DNA from: Neckera pumila
Taxonomy: Eukaryota; Streptophyta; Bryopsida; Hypnales; Neckeraceae
Direction: 5' to 3'
NCBI GenBank assembly: GCA_963969595.1
Contig: OZ018413.1
Span: 16,233,711 to 16,297,710 of the forward strand
DNA length: 64,000 nucleotides
The translations under genes were made by a program, and so were the position numbers. Positions 12,260 to 22,641 of the stretch are shown one piece after another (the stretch's first letter is position 1; every line of letters starts with the position of its first letter). The notes under the pieces are model-generated. The model worked only from the letters and a program-made list of their open reading frames with translations. It ran no database searches and had not been told where the DNA came from.

Positions 12260-12680
12260 CCCCCCCCCCCCAACGTCAAGAACTAACCCTTCCTTGAAGA
12301 ATGCAAAATTCCAGCCTTGGAGGGTGCCCGTCGGAGCTTGATACCTTGGAGCTTGCTGGAGCGTCGGAGTTTTCTACCCATCGGAGCTTGCCCGTCGCAA
12401 GCACCACACATGCCCGTCCGGGCCGAGCTGAATTTTCGCAGGCGGGGATCCCTCCAGCTGAAGCGCTTCATCGGGCTCCTAGCACCCCCAGCTCTGACAT
12501 GTCCTTGTCTTCTTTGGAGCTCCACATTCTGGCCTTCCTTCATTTGTGGGCTTCGATTTCAACAAGGGCGGGGGGAAGGGGGGGAAGGGGGGAAGGGATA
12601 CTCCGGCGTTTCCCGCCGCTTGGCCCGATTTCAAAATTCCCGCCAATCTTAACTTCCAACTTCCAACACCTATAACTTCT
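12260..12680. other. GC-rich patch with a G-run tract
   Basis: A GC-rich segment lies just upstream of the pogo remnant. It contains repeated CGGAGCTTG and GAGCTTG motifs and a run of four or more G-tracts at about 12566-12598, which could form a G-quadruplex. Overlapping frames on both strands show no family signature. Confidence 0.35.
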
Positions 12681-12799
12681 AGTTGAGGTATCTGATTGAA
12701 CTTTCGATAACACCATTGGATTTGTCTTTCTATCCTATGTTTTCTCTGAGTTTTTTTTTTTTTGGCACCACTTTTTTATACAGATGCAATTTTACTTTT

Positions 12800-14270
12800 T
12801 TTAAGGTGGATTGCCCCCGCTTGCTGAGATTCGTACGGATGCCCCTGTCCGCTGTTTTGAACAAGTTTCAAGCCTCACCACTCGCCAATCTATCACAAAT
12901 TGGATGGTTGAGGATGTTGACGTTTATGGCTTGGTTGGCCTGAATACCCAAGTCATCTAAGCATTTCCCGGAGCACTTCTGTGGACAACGCCCGACCAAC
13001 CTCATCAAAGCCAACCGATGGTGGCAGCAGCGTGACCAATTGAAGAAGATATTGGAGGCCCCATCACTCCATTCGCTTGTAGCTGAAGTTGCTTGGGCAA
13101 AAATAGGCGCCATTCTCCAAAAGTTAGGCCGGGTCGAGGCAAAAAAAAGAGCGATTAGGTGCAATATTTGTACCCACTTTTACTTGAAGAATTCAACTGC
13201 CTTCGCAAATCAGGTGTCAAATTTTTAGCATTCCTCCTCCGTGAATTGACCCTCTCCATTCTCGTAGCTCCTGAATTCATTTTCACGGTCCATTCTGTCA
13301 ATCTCAAAAACGGTATTTTGTTAATCAACAAAATCACAGTGAATTGGATCAATCAGTTTATAGACAACCAGAATATTGTCTTTCTATCCCAACATGGTCG
13401 TTTGACTTGTAGCCCTGAAAAGGAGCTTCAAATTGAAATGCAGACTGCCTACCATTGGGGGATCTTACAAAGGTATGTTCATCCAGGGAAATCGATGAAA
13501 ACCTCATGGAAAACCTAGATGAAATGCACTTTGTTGTCAATCTTGACAATGGCCAAACTTTAGGGTTTAAGGGAGATACAACTGTGAAATATGTTGAAGT
13601 TGTTTCGGGTGGGAAATCCATGACCATGGTGGTTTGCATTTCAAGAGGCCAACGTGTCACAATAGAAGCTCCTATGTTCAATTCTTCAAATGAAAATAGG
13701 AGGTATCCTATTTGGGGTTTGATGGATAATATTCCCGAGGTTTCTTATAGATTAAGCCCTAAAGGTTGGATGGACCAAACCATCTTACCCGAATATTTTT
13801 TGGAACCTCGTACATATCATGCCGATCTTCATCAACGCATGAATATTATATGGCTTGATAATTATAGCAGTCATACTGTGATCCCTAGATTGGTTGCTGT
13901 CCTAGCTACCAAAAATACAGTTTTTAAATTTCTGCCTCCATGTTCTACTCACCTTTGCCAATCAGCAAATACATTCTTCATTGCTAAAATTAAAGATGCT
14001 TGGACAAAACGGTGGGAAGCTAAAAAAATTGAGTTGATACAACTCAATGCTTGGCAAAATGCACCTCAGGCAGATGGACAATGGTCAGGGAAGTTGACAA
14101 ATCCGGGGAAACGTTATTTTTCTACAATTGGTTGCGAATAGTATAGAAGATGTTAATCGAGAGGTGGATGTTGACAACATCTCCTATGCTAGGAAAGCAA
14201 TGATTCGTTGTAGCTTGGCATTAGGACTTGATGGATCTTGGAGTGCAAGGCAATTGTTTTCACATCTATA
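12800..14270 (+). pseudogene. Decayed pogo/Tigger-type (DDE_1) transposase
   Basis: Frames spread over 13159-14270 align in order with the DDE_1 catalytic core of pogo-like transposases: NWINQFIDNQNIVF, CSPEKELQIEMQTAYHWGIL, NLDEMHFVVNLDNGQTLGFK, IIWLDNYSSH, STHLCQSANTFFI, KIKDAWTKRWEAKK and finally SYARKAMIRCSLALGLDGSW. The protein is broken by a frameshift near 13470-13480 and another near 14110-14125. The third catalytic Asp, expected in the QPAD-type motif, is Asn (codon at 13968). The N-terminal DNA-binding part upstream of about 13150 is only weakly recognisable. It is therefore an inactive relic. TA-flanked MITEs in the window could belong to the same superfamily, but the terminal repeats of this copy were not found. 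Confidence 0.8.
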
Positions 14271-15420
14271 AGAAATTATTGCAAAACATTTGCAAATATT
14301 TCCAAGGGCAAAAGCTGCCCAATTTCAATAGAGCAGTTTAAAAGTCTTTTTTGATATTTTACTATATGTCTCCTTCAATTTTTAGCCTATAGCAAGGATT
14401 ATTATGTTGTGTTTATGGTTGTTGCTATATTTAGCAACTTATATATATGTTTTGATTCTAATACATTTAAATTTTTGAGATCATCCAAGTATTCAATAAA
14501 TTAGAACAATTGTATGTTTCATGCATTATAATATATTGATTATTTTAATTATTTTAAATGATTTTATTGATCAAATTATTAACCGTTGTTTTTCATTTGA
14601 ACCTTCAATTTTGGTAAAATACTAGATTGTTAAATCAAATATCTTAATTGATATAACTTCATTTATACATTACACTTTGAAAAATCACAAAAAGTATTTT
14701 TCTCCAAGAACCCAATCTAGAAAAGTCAACATCAATTCTATAGAAATTACAAATTTTCATGATCAAGAATATCATTCAAAATTTAATTAATCAATTGTAT
14801 AAAGTCTAAATTTAGATTGTTAGTGGCTATCAAGAGCACATGAAGAGGTATAAATTCTCATGGCCTACAAAATTTCTTTGCTTATTCACAAGTTTGAATT
14901 TGAATGATTTTATACATCAAATTCATCAAAAAGTACTAATTGCACTTTTGAGCCTCCCATTTTATATGAACAATATAATTTGAGTTGCATTTGGTAATAT
15001 TTCTTGGAATGTAAGAATATGAAGTTAAAACTTTGACCTCTAAAATAGGTATAAAGGTCAAAAAAACGGCCCTTGGGCCTTAAGAGGTTAAAATAGGTAT
15101 AGACATTAAAATTGCTATTAATTCACTTTTTTGAATCTTGAAATTCCAAATGTGACACTTTAATTGATAGAGGGGCTCAACTTTTTCAAAAGGGACTATT
15201 AATTTTTCCTTCTGAAATCTCAAAAATTTGTATGAATAAACATTGAATTTTCAAAATGTTGATTATAGATATAATTAAATTCTACTCTAAACTCTCATGT
15301 TTTATAAGGTATATATTTTAGATAAGAATCCACACTGGTTGATTCTGCAACCAAGTCACAAATAAGTGTAAGTTAGACACACCAAAAAATGCCACATTTT
15401 CTACAATAAATATTTTCAAT
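14271..15420. other. AT-rich spacer, possible TTAA-element end
   Basis: Long AT-rich stretch without a gene. At 15061-15090 the sequence CTTGGGCCTTAAGAGGTTAA resembles the right end of the TTAA-flanked MITE family (compare 38291-38309), but no matching left end was found. Confidence 0.35.
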
Positions 15421-15625
15421 TATTAGACCAGTGAAATCTTTTATATTTTCTCATTGATAAGTAATAGGGTATTTCAATACATCATTTGGATACCATAAAT
15501 GCAAAAGTTATGAAGAGTCAAACTTTTTTTGGTAGATGTTCTAAAATAATTTCTTCAAATATAAGTACACATTCATTTAGGAGATGTGCACAATGTGAGC
15601 ATCTCATAAATTGGCACTTGGACCC
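15421..15625 (+). repeat. Dispersed repeat family B (copy 1)
   Basis: Matches 19538-19740 in the same orientation: TTAGACCAGTGAAAT..., then ATTTGGATACCATA..ATGCAAAAGTTATGAAGRGTCAAA, then a GTACACATTSATTT..GGAGATGTRCAC stretch. It is non-coding. Type unknown. Confidence 0.6.
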
Positions 15626-15647
15626 TTAAGCATTTTGATGTCCATAT

Positions 15648-15903
15648 CATTAGGAAAAATTTCAACCCTCCAAAAGGCCGCAAGTTTGGCATCTGCTTGA
15701 TGCAATTATGGAAAAAAATCCAAATAAAAAATTATTTTTTAATATTTAAAAATAGGATGCTGATGTGGCACTAGTAGTGCCACGTCATTTTTATTTTTTT
15801 ATTTTTTTATTTTTTATTTATTTGTTTATTCATTCTGAAATTGCACCAAAGGGGTCCCGTAAATCAAGAGCGGCCTTCTGGAAGGCTGAAATTTTTCCTA
15901 ATG
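15648..15903. mobile_element. CATTAGG-family MITE (copy 1)
   Basis: The 256-bp element has ~34-bp terminal inverted repeats beginning CATTAGGAAAAATTTCA and reaching an inner GGCCGC, with about three mismatches. No clear target duplication is visible outside the CATTAG/CTAATG ends. It carries a central 27-bp palindrome at 15761-15787 (TGATGTGGCAC..GTGCCACGTCA). No coding capacity. Confidence 0.85.
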
Positions 15904-16159
15904 CTTGGACAATGAATGGAAGGCTTGTAGGCGTTGTTTTGTCGATTGTTTTGTCCAACTAACTTCTCATCCAATGTAGTACTTGAATGTTGAAAAGACA
16001 ACTTCCTTTAATTTATGACCAATTTCATGAAACTACAGTGAATGATATTTCTATACAAAGATATATGTAAATCGGTGCCAAAATTTAAAAAAGGATCAAG
16101 GCGTTTAAGGTACAAGGCGATTTGGAGAGGGTCTACCTTAGTTACTATAGAAATTCAAG

Positions 16160-16520
16160 GCCAAATAGGAGCTTCATAGGCTCTAACATAGAAGCACCTA
16201 AATGTAATAGTAGTTGTTTACAAACACTTAGAAAACGACCTAAATCCATGTGCAAGTGAACCAAAGTAGAGAAGTGGGATTCCAAGAAGTTTTCATTGTT
16301 GTGAGGGAGATTCTTGCGTTGGCCAATCACATATGCATGATCCAAGCTTACAATGTGTCACTTTTGGGTGTTTCCATGCCCACTTTGGTGTTAGTCTAGT
16401 GTCCACAATACATGCATCTATGCAATTGTTTTCAAAAATTTGTATTCATATAAGCTCAAAAAAATACAAAAATGCTTTTATGGGTTTCTTTAACCATTTC
16501 CTAACAAGTGCTTATCATCC
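16160..16520. repeat. Dispersed repeat family C (copy 1)
   Basis: Parts of this segment (AAAGTAGAGAAGTGGG, GTTGGCCAAT, CTTGCCCACTT-like, GTGTTAGTCTA, TCAAAAATTTGTATTCAT) recur in the same order at about 45550-46190, where a long inverted repeat interrupts them. Non-coding, type unknown. Confidence 0.5.
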
Positions 16521-16542
16521 ATCCATCCATACCTTTAAGGTA

Positions 16543-16760
16543 GTTTGTTTGTTTTGTTTGTTTGTTTGTTACGGTGAGATCTCATTGACCGTGTGTCCCC
16601 CGAGTGCGTACTTGGTATCGTCATAAAACTCTCAGCAAGAAGGGGTGCACGGACTTGGTTTTGTGGTATTTGAACCTATGGTGAGAAAGTTATTGAATTT
16701 CAAAAATTTTATGAGTTAAAAAATTACAAAAAATTACTTTTACTTTTATTTCAATTGTGG
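16543..16760 (+). repeat. Dispersed repeat family A (plus copy)
   Basis: Starts with a GTTTT/GTTT run, continues with GGTGAGATCTC..TGACCGTG, AAGAAGGGGTGCACGGACTTGG and AAAGTTATTGAATTTCAAA. It is homologous to 1650-1850 and to the reverse complement of 11325-11582. Confidence 0.7.
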
Positions 16761-17550
16761 CAACCACCTGGTACACTAGTTTTATTCTTGAATAAGTGTC
16801 ACATTCCGATGCTTCTACCTTATAGAGTCCCTTCAAACGTGTGATACTGCTTCCATAATAGAGTCCCTTCAAATGTGACTTTTGTGCTGCTTGATTATTT
16901 GGGTGCCTTATTGGGACTGGCAAAATTATCAAGCTCTCTCCATAACCCCAATTGGCACGATGACAAGGTCAACAACTGCAACACTCATATTTCAGTGAAA
17001 AAGGACAGTAATTTCAAATCTGAGTATGACATATATATGTATGGATTAATGTGCCTAAGTATTGGAATACCGTCAATTTAACAAAATCATCAATTTATAT
17101 GAAAGGTTTGCAATTGGTCTTACTAAAGAATTTCAAAAAGATCAGTTATTTTCATGCTTGATATCCAATAATACTGATCATCAAACGGGTTGCAATTGGC
17201 AAATTAAATCATTTGTTTTCAAAGGAACGCGGAAGCATTCTTTCTTCAGGCTGAGTGTGCTGAATGCAAGAAGCTCATTTCCAAGAGCCCTCAACACTTC
17301 AAAAAGTCAAGATTGCAAATGGGTATATCTTTGAATAGAAAAATCATAATCATTCATTTTCAAAATCGGATTTTTGATGCTAAAACAAAACTTGAAAAAG
17401 AATCTTTCAAAAATATAAACTACTGAAAATAGCAATTTAGTAAGATTTTATTTAACTTGAAAGTTTCTTCAGACACCACGTTTGGGTGCCTTGGGCATTT
17501 AGGGGTCAAGTTACAGAATCCGTTGTCCTCTAAAAACTCATTACAGTATA
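16761..17550. other. Spacer with a short tandem repeat
   Basis: At 16827-16885 a ~45-bp unit containing TAGAGTCCCTTCAAAYGTG is repeated in tandem about 1.6 times. Short frames at 16875-17334 have no recognisable domain. Confidence 0.35.
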
Positions 17551-17668
17551 GGGCAATGCCTGCAGAGGAGGGCATTGTGCCAAATAATTGGCCGACGAGG
17601 AGGGCGGAGCCCGACGAGGAGGACCGATTATTTGGCACAATGCCCAACGATAAAGGTATTGCCCGACA
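17551..17668. repeat. Foldback with two nested inverted arms
   Basis: Inner arms GGGCATTGTGCCAAATAAT and its complement (about 17561-17582 and 17624-17646) pair over ~20 bp. Outer arms GGGCAATGCC and GGTATTGCCC extend the pairing with small bulges. The loop has a repeated CGACGAGGAGG motif. The 101-codon frame across it is a shadow. Confidence 0.6.
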
Positions 17669-18266
17669 TAAAGCACAAGCAAAATTCAATGAAGACCCGG
17701 ATGATAAATTGGAGCCGGATGAAAAATCCGTAATCCCCGATTACACGGGTTTGCCCACGTAATTGGACATTACGGCGCAGAAACTTTCCCGCAGAATGAA
17801 CGGGAGAAGTCCCGCTAGTGGTTTACGTCTAGGGCAATCTCTCTGACTTTCGTTGCACATGGATTTTCTCTCTTTTATCCTCAGAATGAAGCAGTCGTAA
17901 CTTACCGACTGAGAACCTTTGAGATGTCTATTTAGAATCTCATTAATACCCAACGGCAGTGTCAGTGTCATTAAGATAGAGAGGGTTGAGTGTATCAAGC
18001 ATTTCAAGACCATATTCATGTCCTCGTTGTTTGGCACATATAAAACAGTACTTAGCAGTCTCAATCACTCCAATCCTTTTTCAATAAAATTTGGGTTAAG
18101 ACATCCAACTATGGGAAATTTTCATAGTATTTATTGTTTATTTTGGGAAGTTTCAATACAGTTTTTCAGGATTTCTAACAAATTTTTGTTCAAATGTAGC
18201 GACGTTGTTACATTTTTTTCCTTAAATTCCTATATTTGTCCATATCCAAAACTTTGTTGAAATCAG

Positions 18267-18518
18267 TACACTAAATAGTGCAATTAGGTTGCCTCTTCAA
18301 TTAGGTTGCCTTACCTGGAAGTGACCTCGGGAAGTGACCTTGGGACCAAAATCACGCTAGAAACAGAACATGACAGTTGCACAAGTCAACTTTTCTATTG
18401 CTAGTTGCTTTGGAAACCAACGAGAATTGATGAAATTACCACAGTAATAGTAAGTATGTAAATGGTGTGGAATGTCAAAAAAATAGTGTGGGGCAACCCA
18501 ATTGCACTATTTAGTGTA
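18267..18518. mobile_element. TA-flanked mariner-type MITE (copy 2)
   Basis: TA at 18267-18268 and 18517-18518 flank CACTAAATAGTGCAATTAGG and its inverted copy. Length 252 bp. The left end carries a doubled CAATTAGGTTGCC motif. Non-coding. Confidence 0.85.
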
Positions 18519-18799
18519 GCATTCTTTACCCCCCCCCCCAAAAAAAAAAGAGTGTGTGGCTGGTCAAAACAAGTTGATGGTGCTCAGTCTTTGTAGCCGT
18601 AATTATTGTTTTTGCAGATTGAGCTATATTGGCAGAGTCTAAAGGTAAGAAAGTGACCTAATGTGGGCACCCCCAAGATTGCCACTTTTTGCTCAATGAC
18701 AATGAGCTCAAAAGAAGTAAACAAGTGTTTTTGCAATTTTTCTTCCTACCCTTCTGGGAAAATCCAGAGCTATTGATCTCAGTTCAAAAAAAAATCCCC

Positions 18800-19048
18800 C
18801 ATTAGAAGGGATTCGGGGTCTTGGAGGGCTCTTAGTTCCCCTGCATTTTCTGCGTTCCCAGACTACGGGAACGCAATTGCAGCAGTTGGTTGATGTGGCA
18901 CAGCAATTGCCACGTCATTTTTGGATTTTTTTAATTTTTTTTCTTGAATTTTTTTTCTTTGACACGCCCGTACCGTCATTCACTGAATTTGGCCAAATGG
19001 AAAATGGGCCTAAAACAGCCCTCCAAGGCCCCCGAATCCCATCTAATG
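18800..19048. mobile_element. CATTAG-family MITE (copy 2)
   Basis: 249 bp with ~31-bp terminal inverted repeats starting CATTAGAAGGGATTCGGGG. The ends differ from the copies at 15648 and 22328, but the interior has the same 27-bp palindrome (18891-18917, TGATGTGGCA..TGCCACGTCA) followed by a T-rich tract, so it belongs to the same family. Confidence 0.8.
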
Positions 19049-19417
19049 CATCTCTCCAATGTTGTTGATTTCCATTTGAAAAAGTAAATCATCATCGTTG
19101 ATTACCATCGTGAAAGATGATCTTGGCTGTAGGCGCTTCAGATACAAAATTTGACATAGAATATGGAATACGGAATATATATGATATGTGGAGTGCATAT
19201 GGAATATATACAAAATATATACAGGATGTATATGAAATCGGATATGAATTATATAGATATCATACTGCAATGGATATCCCATATGATGCCAAACAAGACT
19301 TCAAAAAATACACATATGGAATAGAGGTGGGTATTTTTAAAAGCACTTGTGTCATTTTCTCAACCATTAACAGAATGACACATTTATCCCCCCTCAAATA
19401 TTCATTTCCAGTTTGGT

Positions 19418-19472
19418 CATTGTGACAAAAGTGTTCATTGTCATTGTGATAGAAACAACACTTTTGTCACAA
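19418..19472. repeat. Perfect 16-bp inverted repeat
   Basis: TTGTGACAAAAGTGTT and AACACTTTTGTCACAA pair perfectly around a ~22-bp loop that itself repeats CATTGT. Confidence 0.6.
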
Positions 19473-19537
19473 CGACAATGAGCAATGAATTCAAAAGATA
19501 CAGTAATTATCTTATCACAAGACTATTTACTTTATTA

Positions 19538-19830
19538 GACTAGTCAAATTTTCAAATTTTCTTATTGGACAAGTGAAAGGAGATACTAAGTTACTAAAGA
19601 ACGTGACATTTGGATACCATATGCAAAAGTTATGAAGGGTCAAAGTTTTTCCTCGTTAGCGGTTTTAAAATTGTTCCTTCCACATATTAGGTACATATTG
19701 ATTTTGGAGATGTACACATTGTACTGATGGCATTTTTGGGTTAGTGGCGCATGTGGAGGGCCCTACATTAATCCTAAAAGGACGTTATAGACACCAAGTA
19801 TTCAAATGATGACTTCACCTGAGATTGTAG
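19538..19830 (+). repeat. Family B (copy 2) and a TIR-like end
   Basis: 19538-19740 matches 15421-15625. Just beyond, 19771-19830 (CCTAAAAGGACG..ATAGACACCAAGTAT) resembles the terminal repeats at 34526 and 35975. The second end of such an element was not found here. Confidence 0.5.
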
Positions 19831-21490
19831 GATGAAAAAAAATCCATCTTTTCATCCAATATTTCTTTTGGATGTTGCTTGAGTACATTTTCAATGAATA
19901 ATATTGCAAACTTCCTCATTATGGTATTATTGACTTTTCTTAAAGAAGAATAGACTTAATCCACAGATCACCCTTGTAGTGTATTTGTCCATTTCTTGCT
20001 ATATACTCTTAATGTAAGTTTTAGCCATAAAAACGATGCTTTTTGAATTTGAGTCCAACTAATAAAGCAAAGCTTATCAAATTCAATTCTATTCCAATTG
20101 GAAATTTTGAAAAATTCCTAAAGTTCCATATTTTACAACAATATGGACTTTGGGCCTATGACCATGATTTTGTTGATTTTCTAATTTTAGGATGATACAT
20201 TAACTTCAACGGTTCATACCATGATGATATGCACTATAGTCTACATCTATGGTAAAAAAGTTCAAATCTTTTCAGTATATTTCATATTTGATCTTAATTT
20301 TTTGCCTTTCTTCATTAAAAAATTCATAGTAATTTCAAAATTTCCCCCCAAAAGACTTGAAAATTTCATGACTTATAGTAGACATATGATTCCATCTCTA
20401 AAAAATAAATATAAAATTTTTCCTTCATATCTAGTTGCAAACAAAGTGATGGACATAGTGAGGCTTTTTGAAATTGAAACCAGTGGTCATGGCCCCGTTT
20501 GGGAAAGTTTTTTTTTTTTGGTGATTTAGTGCAAAATTGCACCAAATTTCATAATCTGGCACCATGCCTATAGAAAAAAAAATGGTACTAAAAAGGTGGA
20601 AATTGCCAGAAAACTTCAAATTAAAAAAAAAATCTTAGATGAAATCGCCAGATTGTGGATGAAAATTGAATTATGGATATGTGATATGTTCTAATACGAT
20701 AATTTTCTATCCAAGATGTGGATGAATGTTGAAATTTGGAACACCATTATAACATTCAATATCGCCACTTTGGCACTTCATTAAAAATGGAAAAAAAAAT
20801 GGTCCTGGGAGAATAAATGGTAGTGTGTTCATTTCAATTCAAGTCAGTTTGCCTTTCAATCCCTTTGTGAGTTTGTGTCCACACGAGAATTGTCCATTGT
20901 GGATTACATGATCCCTTTGCAACTTTGACCGTGAGAGCCCTTTTGCATTTCCAGCAAAAGTTGGGCCTATCCTGATTCTCTCCAATAGCATCTCTTATCA
21001 CAAAATTATTACACTTTACGTGAGAAATCCAAGCTACACGGATTTCTATACAAACAACACTCTCTAAAGTAATAAACCTCTTTGAAGTAATATTGATTGT
21101 TGATCATTGCCCAAGCTGCATACAAATTGTAATATTATAAGTGACAACCACGCAGACTCTATAAATGACAGCATTGTATTGTATACCCTGTTTGGATATT
21201 GTAACACGGAAGGTGTTGTTCTATAACTCACATTGTCGTCTATGTGTGCATCAAATGCGTCTAATGTTCTTTGTTTTGTATAGTACACTACAAAAAATCA
21301 CTACAAATTCATTAATTTTGTTACCCCATCCAATTGTAATAACTTCTCTAATGCAATGTACCAGACTCGTCCCAAGGACCTCTTGCTTTATAGAATTTCT
21401 ATACTAAGGTGAATACACCCCAAACCATCAAAATGAGCAATTTCAGACTTACAAGCCCAAGAACCGGCTTTTTCTTTCAACCTCCTTAAT
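19831..21490. other. AT-rich spacer
   Basis: No gene or strong repeat identified. The 20221-20529 frame is AT-driven and has no domain. Confidence 0.4.
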
Positions 21491-21700
21491 GTGGTTGCGC
21501 TTGGGCGGGACAGTGCCCTCCTTGCCGCAGCGCAAAGCACTGCGGTGGCCCTGTTTTCTTTTTCTTCTCTTTGTTTCTTTGTTGTTGGTTGGGTTTTACC
21601 CCAGGCCGTTCTTGGCTGGGGGGTTGTATTTCATCTTCTTGCAGTAAAGGCAATCTTTACTTGTGTCCAAAAAAACAAAAAAATGAGCAATTTCAGCATA
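21491..21700 (+). mobile_element. Possible retroposon 3' end with poly(A)
   Basis: GC-rich start, T/C-rich stretch, TTGCAGTAAAGGCAATC and an A-run at about 21669-21681 resemble the arrangement at 10950-11152. Class uncertain; no coding domain. Confidence 0.3.
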
Positions 21701-22017
21701 GTTGGAAGTACACTTTTAAGAAGGAAAAAAAAAGCTTTTTTGTAGTACCGCTATCAGTAATTGAAAATTATGAATCTTCAAAATAAAATAAAAATTCCAA
21801 TCCATTGAAACTACTATTATTATTGGGTACGTAAACAAATTATTAAAAACTCTAACTATATTCCAAAATTCATACCCAAAAGGGCCTAAACGTACCCTGC
21901 ATGGTCTACACAAATTGTACTTTAGTGCACAGTAAGATATGCTGAGTTGCTGACATGGAGAAAGTCTTCAACTCCTTTGACTTGCTGTTCAGAAGATTTA
22001 TTGCCAGCAGATTAACT

Positions 22018-22124
22018 TACACAGAATAGTGAAATTAGGTTGCCCCAGACTATAGTTGACCATGTCTGAAAGTGTAAGATATGAGAAATTAGTGTGGGAC
22101 AACCTAATTTCACTATTTTGTGTA
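22018..22124. mobile_element. TA-flanked mariner-type MITE (copy 3, short)
   Basis: TA followed by CACAGAATAGTGAAATTAGG and the inverted copy at the right end, ~40 bp each with AGGTTGCCCCA. Only 107 bp, so almost all terminal repeat and able to form a near-complete hairpin. Confidence 0.85.
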
Positions 22125-22327
22125 GCAGAATATTGTATAATAGTCATAGTCTGAGCTAGTATGCTTTGATTGCATTTGGGGGAAGCTAAACTCCTTCAAA
22201 CAAAAATTGTGTAGGAAGAAAAATGGAATTGGCATCTAACCCAAGTTGTTTCATATTTTTTGGACCTTCATAGAATTAGTAATGAATTTTTGAAGTTGCA
22301 ATGTAGTGGTCACTATTGGTATACTAT

Positions 22328-22641
22328 CATTAGGAAAAACTTCAACCCTCCAGAAGGCCGCTAAGGAATTGATTTACGGGACCCCTTTGGTGCAATTTCA
22401 GATTGAATAAAAATATATTTTTTTTTTTAAAGTATTTTTTTTTAACAAAATATTTAAATAATATTTAAAAAATACTAAAAAATATTTAAAAAATATAAAT
22501 CTGAGGTGGCACTACTAGTGCCACATCAACACCCAATTTTTATATAATAAAAAATAATTTTTTATTTTGGTTTTTTTCCATAATTGCACCGGGTGGGTGC
22601 CAAACTTGCGGCCTTCTGGAGGGCTGAAATTTTTCCTAATG
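22328..22641. mobile_element. CATTAGG-family MITE (copy 3)
   Basis: 314 bp with ~34-bp terminal repeats starting CATTAGGAAAAAYTTCA and an inner GGCCGC. The central 27-bp palindrome is at 22502-22528 (TGAGGTGGCAC..GTGCCACATCA). Compared with 15648 the interior is in the opposite orientation (ACGGGACCCCTTTGGTGCAA on the left). Confidence 0.85.

Noticed and set aside
15061..15090. Right end of a sixth TTAA MITE
   Set aside because: The end motif and TTAA are present, but no matching left end was found upstream, so it was not listed as an element.
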